From Streptomyces glaucescens (lineage in GTDB: Bacteria; Actinomycetota; Actinomycetes; Streptomycetales; Streptomycetaceae), in assembly GCF_000761215.1 (NCBI RefSeq), contig NZ_CP009438.1, positions 6,490,501-6,554,500 of the forward strand: a stretch of DNA of 64,000 nt. Direction: 5' to 3'. Shown piece by piece: positions 25,610-33,868 of this stretch; within the stretch, counting starts at the first letter, position 1, and every line of letters starts with the position of its first letter. The translations under genes and the position numbers were made by a program. The notes beneath the pieces were generated by a model. It made no database searches and was not told where the DNA came from. It saw only the letters and a list, made by a program, of their open reading frames with translations.

Positions 25610-26980
25610 TCAGCCGTCCTCGGCCTCGTCGCCGTCGTCGCCGTGCACCCCGGCGGCGGGCACCAGGCCCGGCGCGTCGGCGGCGGCGTCGCGTCCCTGC
25701 GAGCCGGCGGCCGGAGCCTGGCCCAGGGATTCCGCGGGCGGGTCCTGGTCCTGCGGCGCCCCGGTGGCCGTGGCGGCGGGATCGGGGGTGCCGGAGGGGT
25801 CCGTGCGGGTCTGGGCACCGCTGTCGTCGGGGGCGAACATCAGCATGCCCGCGAGCATCGCGGCGAGGAAGAGGCCCACCCCGGCCACCCCGGCCGCCAC
25901 CTTGCGCCCGTTCACGGTCCGCGGACGGCGGCGGGAACCGGATCCGGTGGCGGACGGCAGCATGTACGTCGTCGCCGGGCCGGTCTCGCCGGCCGGACGC
26001 GGCCGTGGCTGCGCGGCCGGCTGGTGGCGCGGGCCCGGCTGGTGACGGGGCGTGGCCTGGTGGGACGGGGCGGCCTGGCGGCGCGGGGCCGGCTGCGGCT
26101 CGGGGCGGGGCTCGTTCGCCGCGAAGCCCGGCGCAGCCGCGGGCAGGGGCGCGGGCAGCGGCTCCGGGCGGCCCTGCCAGGCGCCCGAGGCGAACCAGTC
26201 GGCGACCTGTGCGGCGTCGGGCCGGTGCTCGGGCTGCTTGGCCAGCAGGCCCAGCAGGTAGTTCTCGAAGGCGGGCGGCAGCTGGGCGCCGAGCTGGCGG
26301 GGCGGCGTGGGCGCGGCGTCGAGGTGCTGGTGCAGGATCGCGATGGCGCTGTCGGCCTGGAACGGCGGGGCGCCGGTGAGGAGCTGGTACAGCACACAGC
26401 CCAGCGAGTAGACGTCGCTGGCCGGACCGGCGGGCTTGCCCAGCGCGCGCTCCGGCGCGATGTACAGGCTGGTCCCGACGATCTGCCCGGTCGCGGTGAG
26501 CGCGGCGGCCGGGTCGTCCATGAAGCGGGCGATGCCGAAGTCACCGATCTTGAGGGTGCCGTCGGCGTCCAGCAGCAGATTGGCGGGCTTGATGTCCCGG
26601 TGCACGATGCCCTGCTGGTGGGCGGCGGCCAGCCCGGCCGCCGCCTCCGCGGCGATCCGCGCCACCCGCTCGGCGGGCTGCGGGCCCGAGCGGGCGAGCA
26701 GCCCGGCCAGGCTGTCGCCCTCGACCAGTTCCATCACCAGGAACAGCTTGTTCTCGTAGGTGCCGAAGTCCAGGACACCGACGACATGGGGGTGGTGGAG
26801 CCGGCCGGCGGTCTGGGCCTCCAGCCGGAACCGGGAGGCGGCCGTGGTGTCGGAGTCCTGGGGCAGCAGCAGCTTGACGGCGACCGGCCTGCCGAGCGTG
26901 TCGTCGTACGCCCGCCAGACCTCTCCCATCGCGCCGCGCCCGATCGGATCCTGCAGCCGGTACCGGCCCGCTATGAGCAC
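25610..26980 (-). CDS. Membrane-anchored Ser/Thr protein kinase (PknB-like)
   Basis: A 456-residue Hanks-type kinase. The Gly-rich loop is IGRGAMGEV, the ATP lysine is Lys36 in VAVKLL, the catalytic loop is HRDIKPANLL with Asp129, and the activation loop begins at DFGIAR. A Pro/Gln/His/Arg-rich juxtamembrane linker leads to one transmembrane helix (VAAGVAGVGLFLAAMLAGMLMF) and a short Asp/Gln/Pro-rich outer tail without PASTA repeats. The GTG at 26980 is preferred because kinases of this type start near xLIAGRYRL and GAGGA lies upstream; a longer in-frame start at 27106 exists. It is monocistronic. Substrates are unknown. Confidence 0.9.
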   Translation of the reverse strand: MLIAGRYRLQDPIGRGAMGEVWRAYDDTLGRPVAVKLLLPQDSDTTAASRFRLEAQTAGRLHHPHVVGVLDFGTYENKLFLVMELVEGDSLAGLLARSGPQPAERVARIAAEAAAGLAAAHQQGIVHRDIKPANLLLDADGTLKIGDFGIARFMDDPAAALTATGQIVGTSLYIAPERALGKPAGPASDVYSLGCVLYQLLTGAPPFQADSAIAILHQHLDAAPTPPRQLGAQLPPAFENYLLGLLAKQPEHRPDAAQVADWFASGAWQGRPEPLPAPLPAAAPGFAANEPRPEPQPAPRRQAAPSHQATPRHQPGPRHQPAAQPRPRPAGETGPATTYMLPSATGSGSRRRPRTVNGRKVAAGVAGVGLFLAAMLAGMLMFAPDDSGAQTRTDPSGTPDPAATATGAPQDQDPPAESLGQAPAAGSQGRDAAADAPGLVPAAGVHGDDGDEAEDG

Positions 26981-27291
26981 CTGTGCTTCGTCCTCGTCCA
27001 GAGTGGGTCGACAACCGCGGGCCGAACTCACCGCGCGGGTGCGGGTGGTGGTGGGGGGAGCGCCGCGGCTGCCACAGCGTACCGGCAGCGCGGGGTCGTT
27101 GATCACCGCGGGCGCCTCGGCCCCCCGCCGCCCGGCACCGGCCCCGGCGATCAGGCCCTTTCACGCGCTTCCTGGCCCCGTGGCGGACGGCCGCACCGCC
27201 TCGCCCCCGCCGCCGGGTCGTCCACGTTCCCGTCGGCGTACCGCCTGCCGGGGAGGGCCGGGGGCCGGCCGCGAGGGTGCGGTGCCCGCGG

Positions 27292-28104
27292 TCAGCCCTT
27301 GCGGCCGACCGCGCCGTACAGGGACACCGGGCCCGGGCCGAGAGGGGATTCGCCCTCCGCCAGCTCGGGACGCCAGTCGGCGACGGACACGACGCCCGGG
27401 GCCAGCAGCTCGAGTCCCCCGAAGAACCGGGCCACTTGGGCCTGCGAGCGGGCCACCAGGGTCACTCCGCCCGCCGTGTACGCCGCGATGCCGCGCCGGA
27501 CGTTCTCCGGCTCGAAGTCGGCGGTCATCGCGGACAGCACCAGGCAGCTCCCCGGCGCCAGCGCGCCGACGAGCGTGTCCACCAGGTCGTAGGCACCGTC
27601 CTCGTCCGCGACGAAGTGCATCAGGGCGATGAGGGACAGGGCCACCGGGCGGCCGAAGTCGAGGGTCTGGGCGGCCTCTTCGAGGATGCGCTCCGGGTCA
27701 CGGACGTCCGCCTGGACGTAGTCGGTGGCGCCCTCGGGGGTGCCGCGCAGCAGGGCGGCGGCGTGTGCCAGGACGATCGGGTCGTTGTCGACGTAGACGA
27801 CCCGGGAGCCGGGCGCGGCGGCCTGGGCGATCTGGTGGAGATTGGGCTCGGTCGGGATGCCGGAGCCGATGTCGAGGAACTGCCGGATGCCCGCGTCCCG
27901 GACCAGCAGCCGGGTGGCCCGCTGCATGAACCAGCGGTTGGCGCGGGCGGCCCGCGGGGCGCCGTCGTCGATCGCCATGATCTGCCGGGCGAGTTCCTCG
28001 TCGACCGGATAGTTGTCCTTGCCGCCGAGATACCAGTCGTACACCCGGGCCGGATGGGGCCGGGTCGTGTCGATCCGACGTACGGCCGGCTCGGTCCCCG
28101 TCAC
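27292..28104 (-). CDS. DUF574 SAM-dependent methyltransferase, second copy
   Basis: A 270-residue paralogue of the protein at 22585-23397. It contains HPARVYDWYLGGKDNYPVDEEL, FLDIGSGIPTEPNLHQ and VVYVDNDPIVLAHA. GTG 28104 is preceded by AAGGAG. It stands alone between the kinase and a long non-coding stretch. Divergence between the two copies suggests distinct substrates rather than recent duplication. Function is unknown. Confidence 0.9.
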   Translation of the reverse strand: MTGTEPAVRRIDTTRPHPARVYDWYLGGKDNYPVDEELARQIMAIDDGAPRAARANRWFMQRATRLLVRDAGIRQFLDIGSGIPTEPNLHQIAQAAAPGSRVVYVDNDPIVLAHAAALLRGTPEGATDYVQADVRDPERILEEAAQTLDFGRPVALSLIALMHFVADEDGAYDLVDTLVGALAPGSCLVLSAMTADFEPENVRRGIAAYTAGGVTLVARSQAQVARFFGGLELLAPGVVSVADWRPELAEGESPLGPGPVSLYGAVGRKG

Positions 28105-28709
28105 GCGCTGCTCCTTCGCTGGGTGGGCCCCGGGGACTCCCGGGGCTGCGAGCAGTCTGGCATGATCACGCGGCCCGGGCGGAGCCGGTCTTCGGCCACG
28201 TGCCCGGCCGGTGCCGATCGCACCAACGCGGCTGGCGGCACGGCCGGTTCGGTGTCGCCGGCGGCCTCGCGGCGCTGGTCCGGGCCCGTCGGCGGGCCGA
28301 GCCGCCCGGCACCGGCGAGCGCCCCGCCGTCGAGGCGGGGCTAGGCTTCCGGACTGACTCGCCGGCCCTCGCGCGGGAAGGTGTACGCGCCGGCCGGGCC
28401 GAGGCCGGGCACCTTCTGCAGCAGCCGCCGCGGTGCGCCGGTGTCCCCGCGCGTCCCCCGGCGCGGCGGGCGCGGGCCGCCCGTCACCGGTCCCGCGCCG
28501 TCACCGGGCAGGGCGGCCGTGCGTTCGTGCAGAGGGCGGCGGCGACGGCGACGGCGACGGACGCGCGTTTCCTCGCGCTGGGCAGGGACCGACGGCATGA
28601 GGAAGGCGGTACGGCGGCCGCGGGGTCTCCCGCGGCCGCCGTACCGCCTTCCCGGTGTACGTGCGCCCGTGCGCCCGCACCGGCTCGCGCACCACCCGCC
28701 GCGGCGCCG
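28105..28709. other. Intergenic region between DUF574 and DUF3140 genes
   Basis: No gene is recognised in this 600-bp stretch; the open frames are Arg/Pro/Ala-rich and lack protein motifs. It contains one very strong hairpin (28601-28652), which would terminate the leftward DUF3140 transcript. The remainder upstream of the methyltransferase shows nothing further. Confidence 0.6.
28601..28652. terminator. Very strong hairpin terminator with 24-bp perfect stem
   Basis: Two 24-base arms starting GGAAGGCGGTACGG are exact complements around the four-base loop GTCT. It lies 58 bp after the stop of the leftward DUF3140 gene and is probably its rho-independent terminator. It could also act as an RNA stability element. 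Confidence 0.85.
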
Positions 28710-29042
28710 TCACGGTTTCAGCGGGTCGTGACCGATCGACATCAGGGTGTGGCGCCGCTGCGTCCGTTCCGCCTCGGGCTCGTCCGCCATGTCCGTCTGC
28801 CCGGACACCATCTCCACCACCAGCGACATCACCCGGACGTCCTCGTCGGTGAGGTCGGTGCGCCGCTTCTGCAGGACGGCGAGGACCTGCTTGCCGAGCG
28901 GGGGCCCCGCCTGGTCCGGCAGCGGTTCGGCCAGCTCGCCGGCGTCGCGGGTCCGCAGCCAGTCGGCCAGCTCCTTGGACGTCATGTTGACCACGCGGTG
29001 GAAGTCCTCCCACAGCGCGTCGAGTTCGCGGGAGTCCGTCAT
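28710..29042 (-). CDS. DUF3140 protein
   Basis: A 110-residue protein matching DUF3140: ELDALWEDFHRVVNMTSKELADWLRT and the C-terminal LTDEDVRVMSLVVEMVSGQ followed by a basic RTQRRHTLMSIGHDPLKP. The all-helical protein resembles DNA- or RNA-associated proteins but has no proven role. It lies 33 bp downstream of the dps-like gene on the same strand and is probably cotranscribed, which hints at a stationary-phase or stress role. Confidence 0.85.
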   Translation of the reverse strand: MTDSRELDALWEDFHRVVNMTSKELADWLRTRDAGELAEPLPDQAGPPLGKQVLAVLQKRRTDLTDEDVRVMSLVVEMVSGQTDMADEPEAERTQRRHTLMSIGHDPLKP

Positions 29043-29075
29043 GCCTGCCCTTTCCCTGTGGTGCCTGAGCCCGGG

Positions 29076-29558
29076 TCAGTCCTCGCGCGGGAAGTTCTCG
29101 GCCTCGAACATCCAGCGCTGCTTCTCCAGGTCGGCCGTGATGGCGATCAGCAGGTCCTGGGTGACCGGATCCGGCCCCTCGGTCGCCTCGATCCGCTCCC
29201 GCAGCCGTCCGATGGCCGCCCCCAGCGACTCCACCAGCACCTGGACCGCCTCGTTGTCGCGCACCCAGCCCTCCTTCGGCCCGGGCAGCGCGAACCGCGC
29301 GGCGATCGTCTCGGGCCGGCCGTCCGGCGACACGCCCAGCGCGGCGCACCGCTCGGCCACCGTGTCGGAGTGGGCGCGGGCCGAGGCGACCACCTCGTCG
29401 AGCTGGAGGTGGATCGAGCGGAAGCGGGGTCCGACGATGTTCCAGTGGGCCTGCTTGCCGATCAGTGACAGCCCTAGCAGGTCCACCAGGGTGTCCTGCA
29501 GGGCGTCACAGGCGACCCGGCGGGCGTCGTCGGGCAGCGTGCTCTTCACTACGGTCAT
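29076..29558 (-). CDS. Dps-family DNA-binding ferritin-like protein
   Basis: A 160-residue mini-ferritin. The inter-subunit ferroxidase residues are seen in KQAHWNIVGPRFRSIHLQLDEVV (His38, His50, Asp54), and the family helix QDLLIAITADLEKQRWMFEAENF is at the C-terminus. Dps proteins form dodecamers that store iron, consume peroxide and compact DNA. The start is preceded by GGAG. It is the first gene of a pair with the DUF3140 gene. Confidence 0.93.
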   Translation of the reverse strand: MTVVKSTLPDDARRVACDALQDTLVDLLGLSLIGKQAHWNIVGPRFRSIHLQLDEVVASARAHSDTVAERCAALGVSPDGRPETIAARFALPGPKEGWVRDNEAVQVLVESLGAAIGRLRERIEATEGPDPVTQDLLIAITADLEKQRWMFEAENFPRED

Positions 29559-29728
29559 GGGGGGCTTCTCCTTGTTGCCTCGTCCGTGACGGTTCCTGGA
29601 CGTGCGGGGCGGCGCGGACCGCTCGCCGCGACCGCTCCCTGGGGGCGCGGGTGCCCCGTACGTACCGGCACAAACCCGGCGTACGCCGAGGCGGACGGCG
29701 GGGCCTCAGGGCGCGGCGGTCCGCCCGC

Positions 29729-30550
29729 TCAGCCCCCGAGTACCCGGTCCACGAACGCCGTGACCTCGGCGAAGGCCGCCGCCTTGATCGTCTCGTGGAA
29801 CACCTCGTGCCGCGCGCCCGGGAAGATCCGCTCGGTCGCCGCGCCGCCGCTCAGCCGCTCGACGCCGGGGCGGCTGCCCGCGAGCGGCACCAGCCGGTCG
29901 TCGTCGCCGTGCAGCCACAGCAGCGGCAGCCGGCCCACGTCACCGCCCCGGGCGACATCCTCCAGGGTCCGGACGAACGCCCGCAGCGTCGGCCGTTTCA
30001 TCGGGCCGTGCCAGACCAGCGGGTCCGCGGCGTAGGCCGCGCCCACCGCCGGGTCACGGGAGAGCGCGGCGGGGCTGACCGGGATGCCGGGCACCTCGCC
30101 GTGCGCCGAGTCGTGGGCGAGCAGCCGCGCCGGTGTCTCCCAGGTGCCGATCACCGGCCCGGACAGCACCAGCGCGGCGAGCCGGTCGCCGTGGCGCTGG
30201 GCGTACCGGGCGGCGACGAGGCCGCCCATGGAGTGCCCGATCAGCACCACCGGCACGTCCGGGTGCGTCGACCGCGCCCGCTGGGCGACGGTGTGCAGGT
30301 CCGTGACCACGTCCTCGAAGTCCTCGATCACCACCCGCTCACCGGCGGACCGCCCGTGGCCCGTGTGGTCGGGTCCGAACACGGCCGCGCCGTGCTTCCC
30401 GAGCGCGCCGGCGAGCTCCGCGTACCGGCCGATGTGCTCGCCGTAGCCGTGCGCCACGAGGGCGATCCAGCGGGGGCGCGGGTGCGGCCACTCGCGGGCG
30501 CTGATCGTGCCCCGCGTTCCGGTGAGGACGTGTTCGCGGGCGTCGGTCAT
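29729..30550 (-). CDS. Alpha/beta hydrolase, monoacylglycerol lipase-like
   Basis: A 273-residue cytosolic hydrolase of the lysophospholipase/monoacylglycerol lipase group. It shows VAHGYGEHIGRYAELAGAL (oxyanion region), VFGPDHTGHGRSAGER, the nucleophile elbow GHSMGG, the catalytic Asp near WLHGDDDRLVP and His in GARHEVFHE. ATG 30550 with GGAGGAG upstream is chosen over an earlier start at 30586. It is divergent from the thiolase gene, so the pair may serve lipid or fatty acid turnover. Confidence 0.93.
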   Translation of the reverse strand: MTDAREHVLTGTRGTISAREWPHPRPRWIALVAHGYGEHIGRYAELAGALGKHGAAVFGPDHTGHGRSAGERVVIEDFEDVVTDLHTVAQRARSTHPDVPVVLIGHSMGGLVAARYAQRHGDRLAALVLSGPVIGTWETPARLLAHDSAHGEVPGIPVSPAALSRDPAVGAAYAADPLVWHGPMKRPTLRAFVRTLEDVARGGDVGRLPLLWLHGDDDRLVPLAGSRPGVERLSGGAATERIFPGARHEVFHETIKAAAFAEVTAFVDRVLGG

Positions 30551-30636
30551 GGGCTCCTCCAGCCGCGTCGGGGAAGGATGGGTCACAGTTCCGGACGAGT
30601 TCCGGGGGATCTTCCCAGCGGGCCGTCCGGAGGTCT

Positions 30637-30663
30637 ATAGTCGAAAACTAGCAGTGCTAATTA
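30637..30663 (+). promoter_or_regulatory. Thiolase promoter with palindromic operator
   Basis: A -10-like TATAGT (30637-30642) is followed by AACTAGCAGTGCTAATT (30647-30663). The core TAGCA-G-TGCTA is a perfect inverted repeat flanked by AA/TT. The palindrome would cover the transcription start, the usual place for a TetR-type fatty acid repressor. The binding protein is not identified. Confidence 0.5.
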
Positions 30664-30727
30664 ATGGGCGCTCCACATCGCCCCGGCACTGCCTTGTCCG
30701 CTGAGCGATGACGGTCAGGAGTCCCTC

Positions 30728-31915
30728 GTGCGTCCCGTCCACTTCGCGGCCGCCCGCCGCACACCCATCGGCAAGCTGCGCGGAGCCCTCTCCGGCGTCC
30801 GGCCCGACGACCTCGCCGCCGCCGTGATCCGCGGCCTGATCGCCGACGTGCCCGCGCTGGACCCGGCCCGCGTCGACGACGTCTACTGGGGCGCCGCCAA
30901 CCAGGCGGGCGAGGACAACCGCAACGTCGCCCGGATGGCCGCCCTGCTCGCCGGACTGCCCGACTCCGTGCCCGGCGCCACCGTCAACCGGCTCTGCGCC
31001 TCCGGACTGGAGGCCGTCACCACCGCCGCCCGCACCATCGCCGCCGGCGAGGCGGACATCGTGCTCGCGGGCGGCTCCGAGTCCATGAGCCGCGCCCCCT
31101 TCGTGCTGCCCCGCCCCGACGAGGCCCTGCCGCACCGGATCGAGACCGCCGACACCCGGCTCGGCTGGCGACTGGTCAACCCGGCGATGCGGGAGCTGCA
31201 CGGCCTGCTGGCCATGGGGGAGACCGCCGAGGAGGTCGCCGCGCGGTACGGCGTCGGACGCGAACGGCAGGACGAGTTCGCGCTGCGCAGCCACCAGCGG
31301 GCCGCCCTCGCCCGCAAGAACGGCCACTTCGACGACGAGCTGCTGCCCGTGACCCGCCCGGACGGGATCGTCGTCGACAGCGACGAGTGCGTGCGCGAGG
31401 ACACCTCGTACGAGAAGCTGTCCCGCCTCAAGCCGGTGTTCCGCGAGGGCGGCACCGTCACCGCCGGGAACGCCTCGCCCATGAACGACGGCGCCGCGGG
31501 CCTCCTCCTGGTCAGCGAGGAGGCGCTGAACGAACTCGGCCTCGAATCCCTCGGCCGCTATGTCGCCGGTGCCTCCGCCGGGGTCCACCCCGACGTCATG
31601 GGCATCGGCCCGGTCCCCGCCACCCGCAAGGTGCTGGACCGCGCCCGCTGGACCATCGGCGACATCGAGGAGGCCGAGTTCAACGAGGCGTTCGCCGCCC
31701 AGGCCCTCGCCTGCGTCGACCAGCTCGGCATCGACCCCGACCTGGTCAACCCCACCGGCGGCGCCATCGCCCTCGGCCACCCGCTGGGCTGCTCCGGCGC
31801 CCGCATCCTGACCACCCTGCTGCACCGGATGCGCCGCACCGGGGCCGCACGCGGGCTGGCGACGATGTGCGTGGGGGTGGGACAGGGGAGCGCGCTCCTC
31901 GTCGAGCGGCACTAG
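30728..31915 (+). CDS. Thiolase (acetyl-CoA acyltransferase)
   Basis: A 395-residue thiolase, either a beta-oxidation 3-ketoacyl-CoA thiolase or an acetoacetyl-CoA/3-oxoadipyl-CoA thiolase. The nucleophile Cys90 lies in TVNRLCASG, the catalytic His in NPTGGAIALGHPLGCSG, and the second Cys in MCVGVGQG. The GTG at 30728 has AGGAG upstream. It stands alone, but a decayed acyl-CoA ligase fragment follows it, so a former fatty acid activation/oxidation operon is likely. Confidence 0.95.
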   Translation: MRPVHFAAARRTPIGKLRGALSGVRPDDLAAAVIRGLIADVPALDPARVDDVYWGAANQAGEDNRNVARMAALLAGLPDSVPGATVNRLCASGLEAVTTAARTIAAGEADIVLAGGSESMSRAPFVLPRPDEALPHRIETADTRLGWRLVNPAMRELHGLLAMGETAEEVAARYGVGRERQDEFALRSHQRAALARKNGHFDDELLPVTRPDGIVVDSDECVREDTSYEKLSRLKPVFREGGTVTAGNASPMNDGAAGLLLVSEEALNELGLESLGRYVAGASAGVHPDVMGIGPVPATRKVLDRARWTIGDIEEAEFNEAFAAQALACVDQLGIDPDLVNPTGGAIALGHPLGCSGARILTTLLHRMRRTGAARGLATMCVGVGQGSALLVERH

Positions 31916-31950
31916 GTCAACAACGCTCGTGACCAATACACCTAGGGGCC

Positions 31951-32213
31951 GTCGAGGAGGTGCCGGCGCGCCACCCCGGCGTCGCGCGGGCCGCGGTCGT
32001 CGGCCCGCCGGACCCGCACTGCCCGGGGAGGAAGTCCGCGAGGCGGTCGTGCCCGCGTGCACCGCGCCCGATGCCAAGGGGGATCACCGACCGGTCAAGG
32101 GAACACGTGGGGCGCCCCGCGTACCCGTGCCGCGTGGATCCACCGGTGCGCTGCCGCCGGGGCGGGCACGAAGGTGCCGAGGCGGGAGCCGCTGGGGCGG
32201 CACGCCGGACGGT
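31951..32213 (+). pseudogene. Remnant of an acyl-CoA synthetase C-terminal domain
   Basis: The frame from 31951 reads VEEVPARHPGVARAAVVGPP then DPHCPG, shifts to GEEVREAVVPA, then continues in another frame as ITDRSREHVGRPAYPCRVD and ends near GAGTKVPRREPLGR. Together these match in order the C-terminal domain of AMP-forming acyl-CoA ligases (EVLxxHPxVxEAAVVGxPDPxxGEEV, then LIAxxREHxAxxKxPRRV, then GKxLRREL). At least two frame shifts and loss of the first 400 or so residues make it non-functional. It follows the thiolase by 35 bp. Confidence 0.7.
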
Positions 32214-32320
32214 GACCCGGCACGCGGCGAGGCCCCGCGGCGGTGACCTCGCGGGACCGTCGCGACCGGGCGAGGCGGCGCTCACCGGCCCGGTCGCGTG
32301 CGCATAGCATCGGTGTCCGC

Positions 32321-33094
32321 ATGGACACGATGACGCTCTGGCACCTCACCGGCTGGGAATTCGCCGCGCTCGCCCTCGCGGCACTGCTCGTCGGCTTCTC
32401 CAAGACCGCGGTCAGTGGTGCGAACACGATCAGCCTGGCCGTCTTCGCCGCGGTGCTGCCCGCCCGGGCCTCCACCGGAGTGCTGCTGCCCCTGCTCATC
32501 GCCGGGGACGTGCTCGCCGTCCTCACCTACCGGCGGCACGCCCACTGGCCCACGCTGTGGCGGCTCTTCCCGGCGGTCGCGGCCGGAGTCGTCGTCGGCA
32601 CGCTGTTCCTGACACGGGCCGACGACGGCGTCGTCCGCGCCTCGATCGGGGTCATCCTGCTGGTCATGGCCGCGCTGACGGTGTGGCGGCGGCACACCGC
32701 GGAGCAGGCTGCGGAGCCGGACGCCGGCCCGACCCGGGCCGGACGCGTCAAGGCCCGCTGCTACGGCGTCCTCGGCGGCTTCACCACCATGGTCGCCAAC
32801 GCGGGCGGCCCGGTGATGTCGATGTACCTGCTGTCCGCGGGCTTCCGGAAGCTGGGCTTCCTGGGCACCTCGGCGTTCTTCTTCCTCATCGTGAACGTGT
32901 CCAAGGTCCCCTTCAGCGTGGGCCTCGGGCTGATCGACGGCACGTCGCTGCTGCTCGACGCCGCACTCGTCCTGTTCGTGCTGCCCGGCGCGCTGCTCGG
33001 CACATGGGCCGTGCACCGGATCAACCAGCGGCTCTTCGAGCGCCTGGTGATCGCCGCGACCGTCCTGGGCGCCCTGCAACTGCTGCTGCGTTAG
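32321..33094 (+). CDS. TauE/SafE-family (sulfite exporter-like) membrane protein
   Basis: A 257-residue membrane protein with about eight hydrophobic segments. The two family repeats are visible: LAALLVGFSKTAVSGANTISLAVFAAVLPARASTGVLLPLLIAGDV in the first half and GGFTTMVANAGGPVMSMYLL in the second. These proteins export sulfite, sulfoacetate or related organosulfur anions; the exact cargo is unknown. The ATG at 32321 gives the family length. It has no obvious partner gene. Confidence 0.9.
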   Translation: MDTMTLWHLTGWEFAALALAALLVGFSKTAVSGANTISLAVFAAVLPARASTGVLLPLLIAGDVLAVLTYRRHAHWPTLWRLFPAVAAGVVVGTLFLTRADDGVVRASIGVILLVMAALTVWRRHTAEQAAEPDAGPTRAGRVKARCYGVLGGFTTMVANAGGPVMSMYLLSAGFRKLGFLGTSAFFFLIVNVSKVPFSVGLGLIDGTSLLLDAALVLFVLPGALLGTWAVHRINQRLFERLVIAATVLGALQLLLR

Positions 33095-33296
33095 GCGGCA
33101 GCGCTCGTGCTGTTCGGCGGGTGCCGGAACGGTTCCGGGTACGCCGGCCCGTACGGCAGTGACCGGCCGCGAGCGCTCCGCCGGGCCTGCCGTGCGGGTG
33201 CGCGCCGGGGTCGTTCACGCCGGTGATCCCGCGGCAGCGCCGACCGCCGACGCGGCCCGCCGTGCCGGTGTCCGGGCGGTGATCCGCCCACGGGTC

Positions 33297-33785
33297 CTAT
33301 CCGGCGGCGGGACCGGGTTCGTACCCGCCGATCACGTACTCGGCCTCGTCGTCCAGGGCGTCGGCGTCCCGGTCGAGGACGATGCGCACGGGGTGCCCGT
33401 CGTCCGCGTACTCGGCCTCCGCCGTGTCCGCGTGGTCCCGTCGGGCCTGGTCGAGCTCACGCAGCAGGTCGCCGAGCGTGGGGATCTGGCCGGGGAGCCG
33501 GCGGACCACGCGGCGGGCGCTGTCGTCGAGGCCGGTGGCGTCGGTCACCCTGCCGTCGCGGACGGTCACGCGGAAGGTGCCGATGAGGGACCGCTCCCCT
33601 CCGCCGGACGTCAGGGTGTAGGTGTAGGCGGCGGGTTCCGTCCAGGCGGGCACCGTCAGGACGGGGGCCTCCGGCCGGGGGGCGGCGGTCCCGCCGGTGT
33701 CGTCACCGCAGGCGGTGACCGGTGTCAGCACGCCGCCGGCCAGGAGGAGGGCGGCGGTGCGGCGGAGCAGGGCCTGGGCGGGCAT
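33297..33785 (-). CDS. DUF6174-like lipoprotein
   Basis: A 162-residue secreted lipoprotein. It has a signal peptide ending in the lipobox VTACG and a mature domain with AAYTYTLTSGGGERSLIGTFRVTVRDGRVT and DGHPVRIVLDRDADALDDEAEYVIGGYEPG, the DUF6174 pattern. The ATG at 33785 follows GAAGGGA. Function is unknown. The gene is divergent from cobK with 83 bp between starts. Confidence 0.8.
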   Translation of the reverse strand: MPAQALLRRTAALLLAGGVLTPVTACGDDTGGTAAPRPEAPVLTVPAWTEPAAYTYTLTSGGGERSLIGTFRVTVRDGRVTDATGLDDSARRVVRRLPGQIPTLGDLLRELDQARRDHADTAEAEYADDGHPVRIVLDRDADALDDEAEYVIGGYEPGPAAG

Positions 33786-33868
33786 AGTGGTTCCCTTCGG
33801 TGGACGGGCCGCGACGGCGGCACCACTGCGACGCACCCGGGCCGTCGAACGTTCGGTACCCTCGCGCC

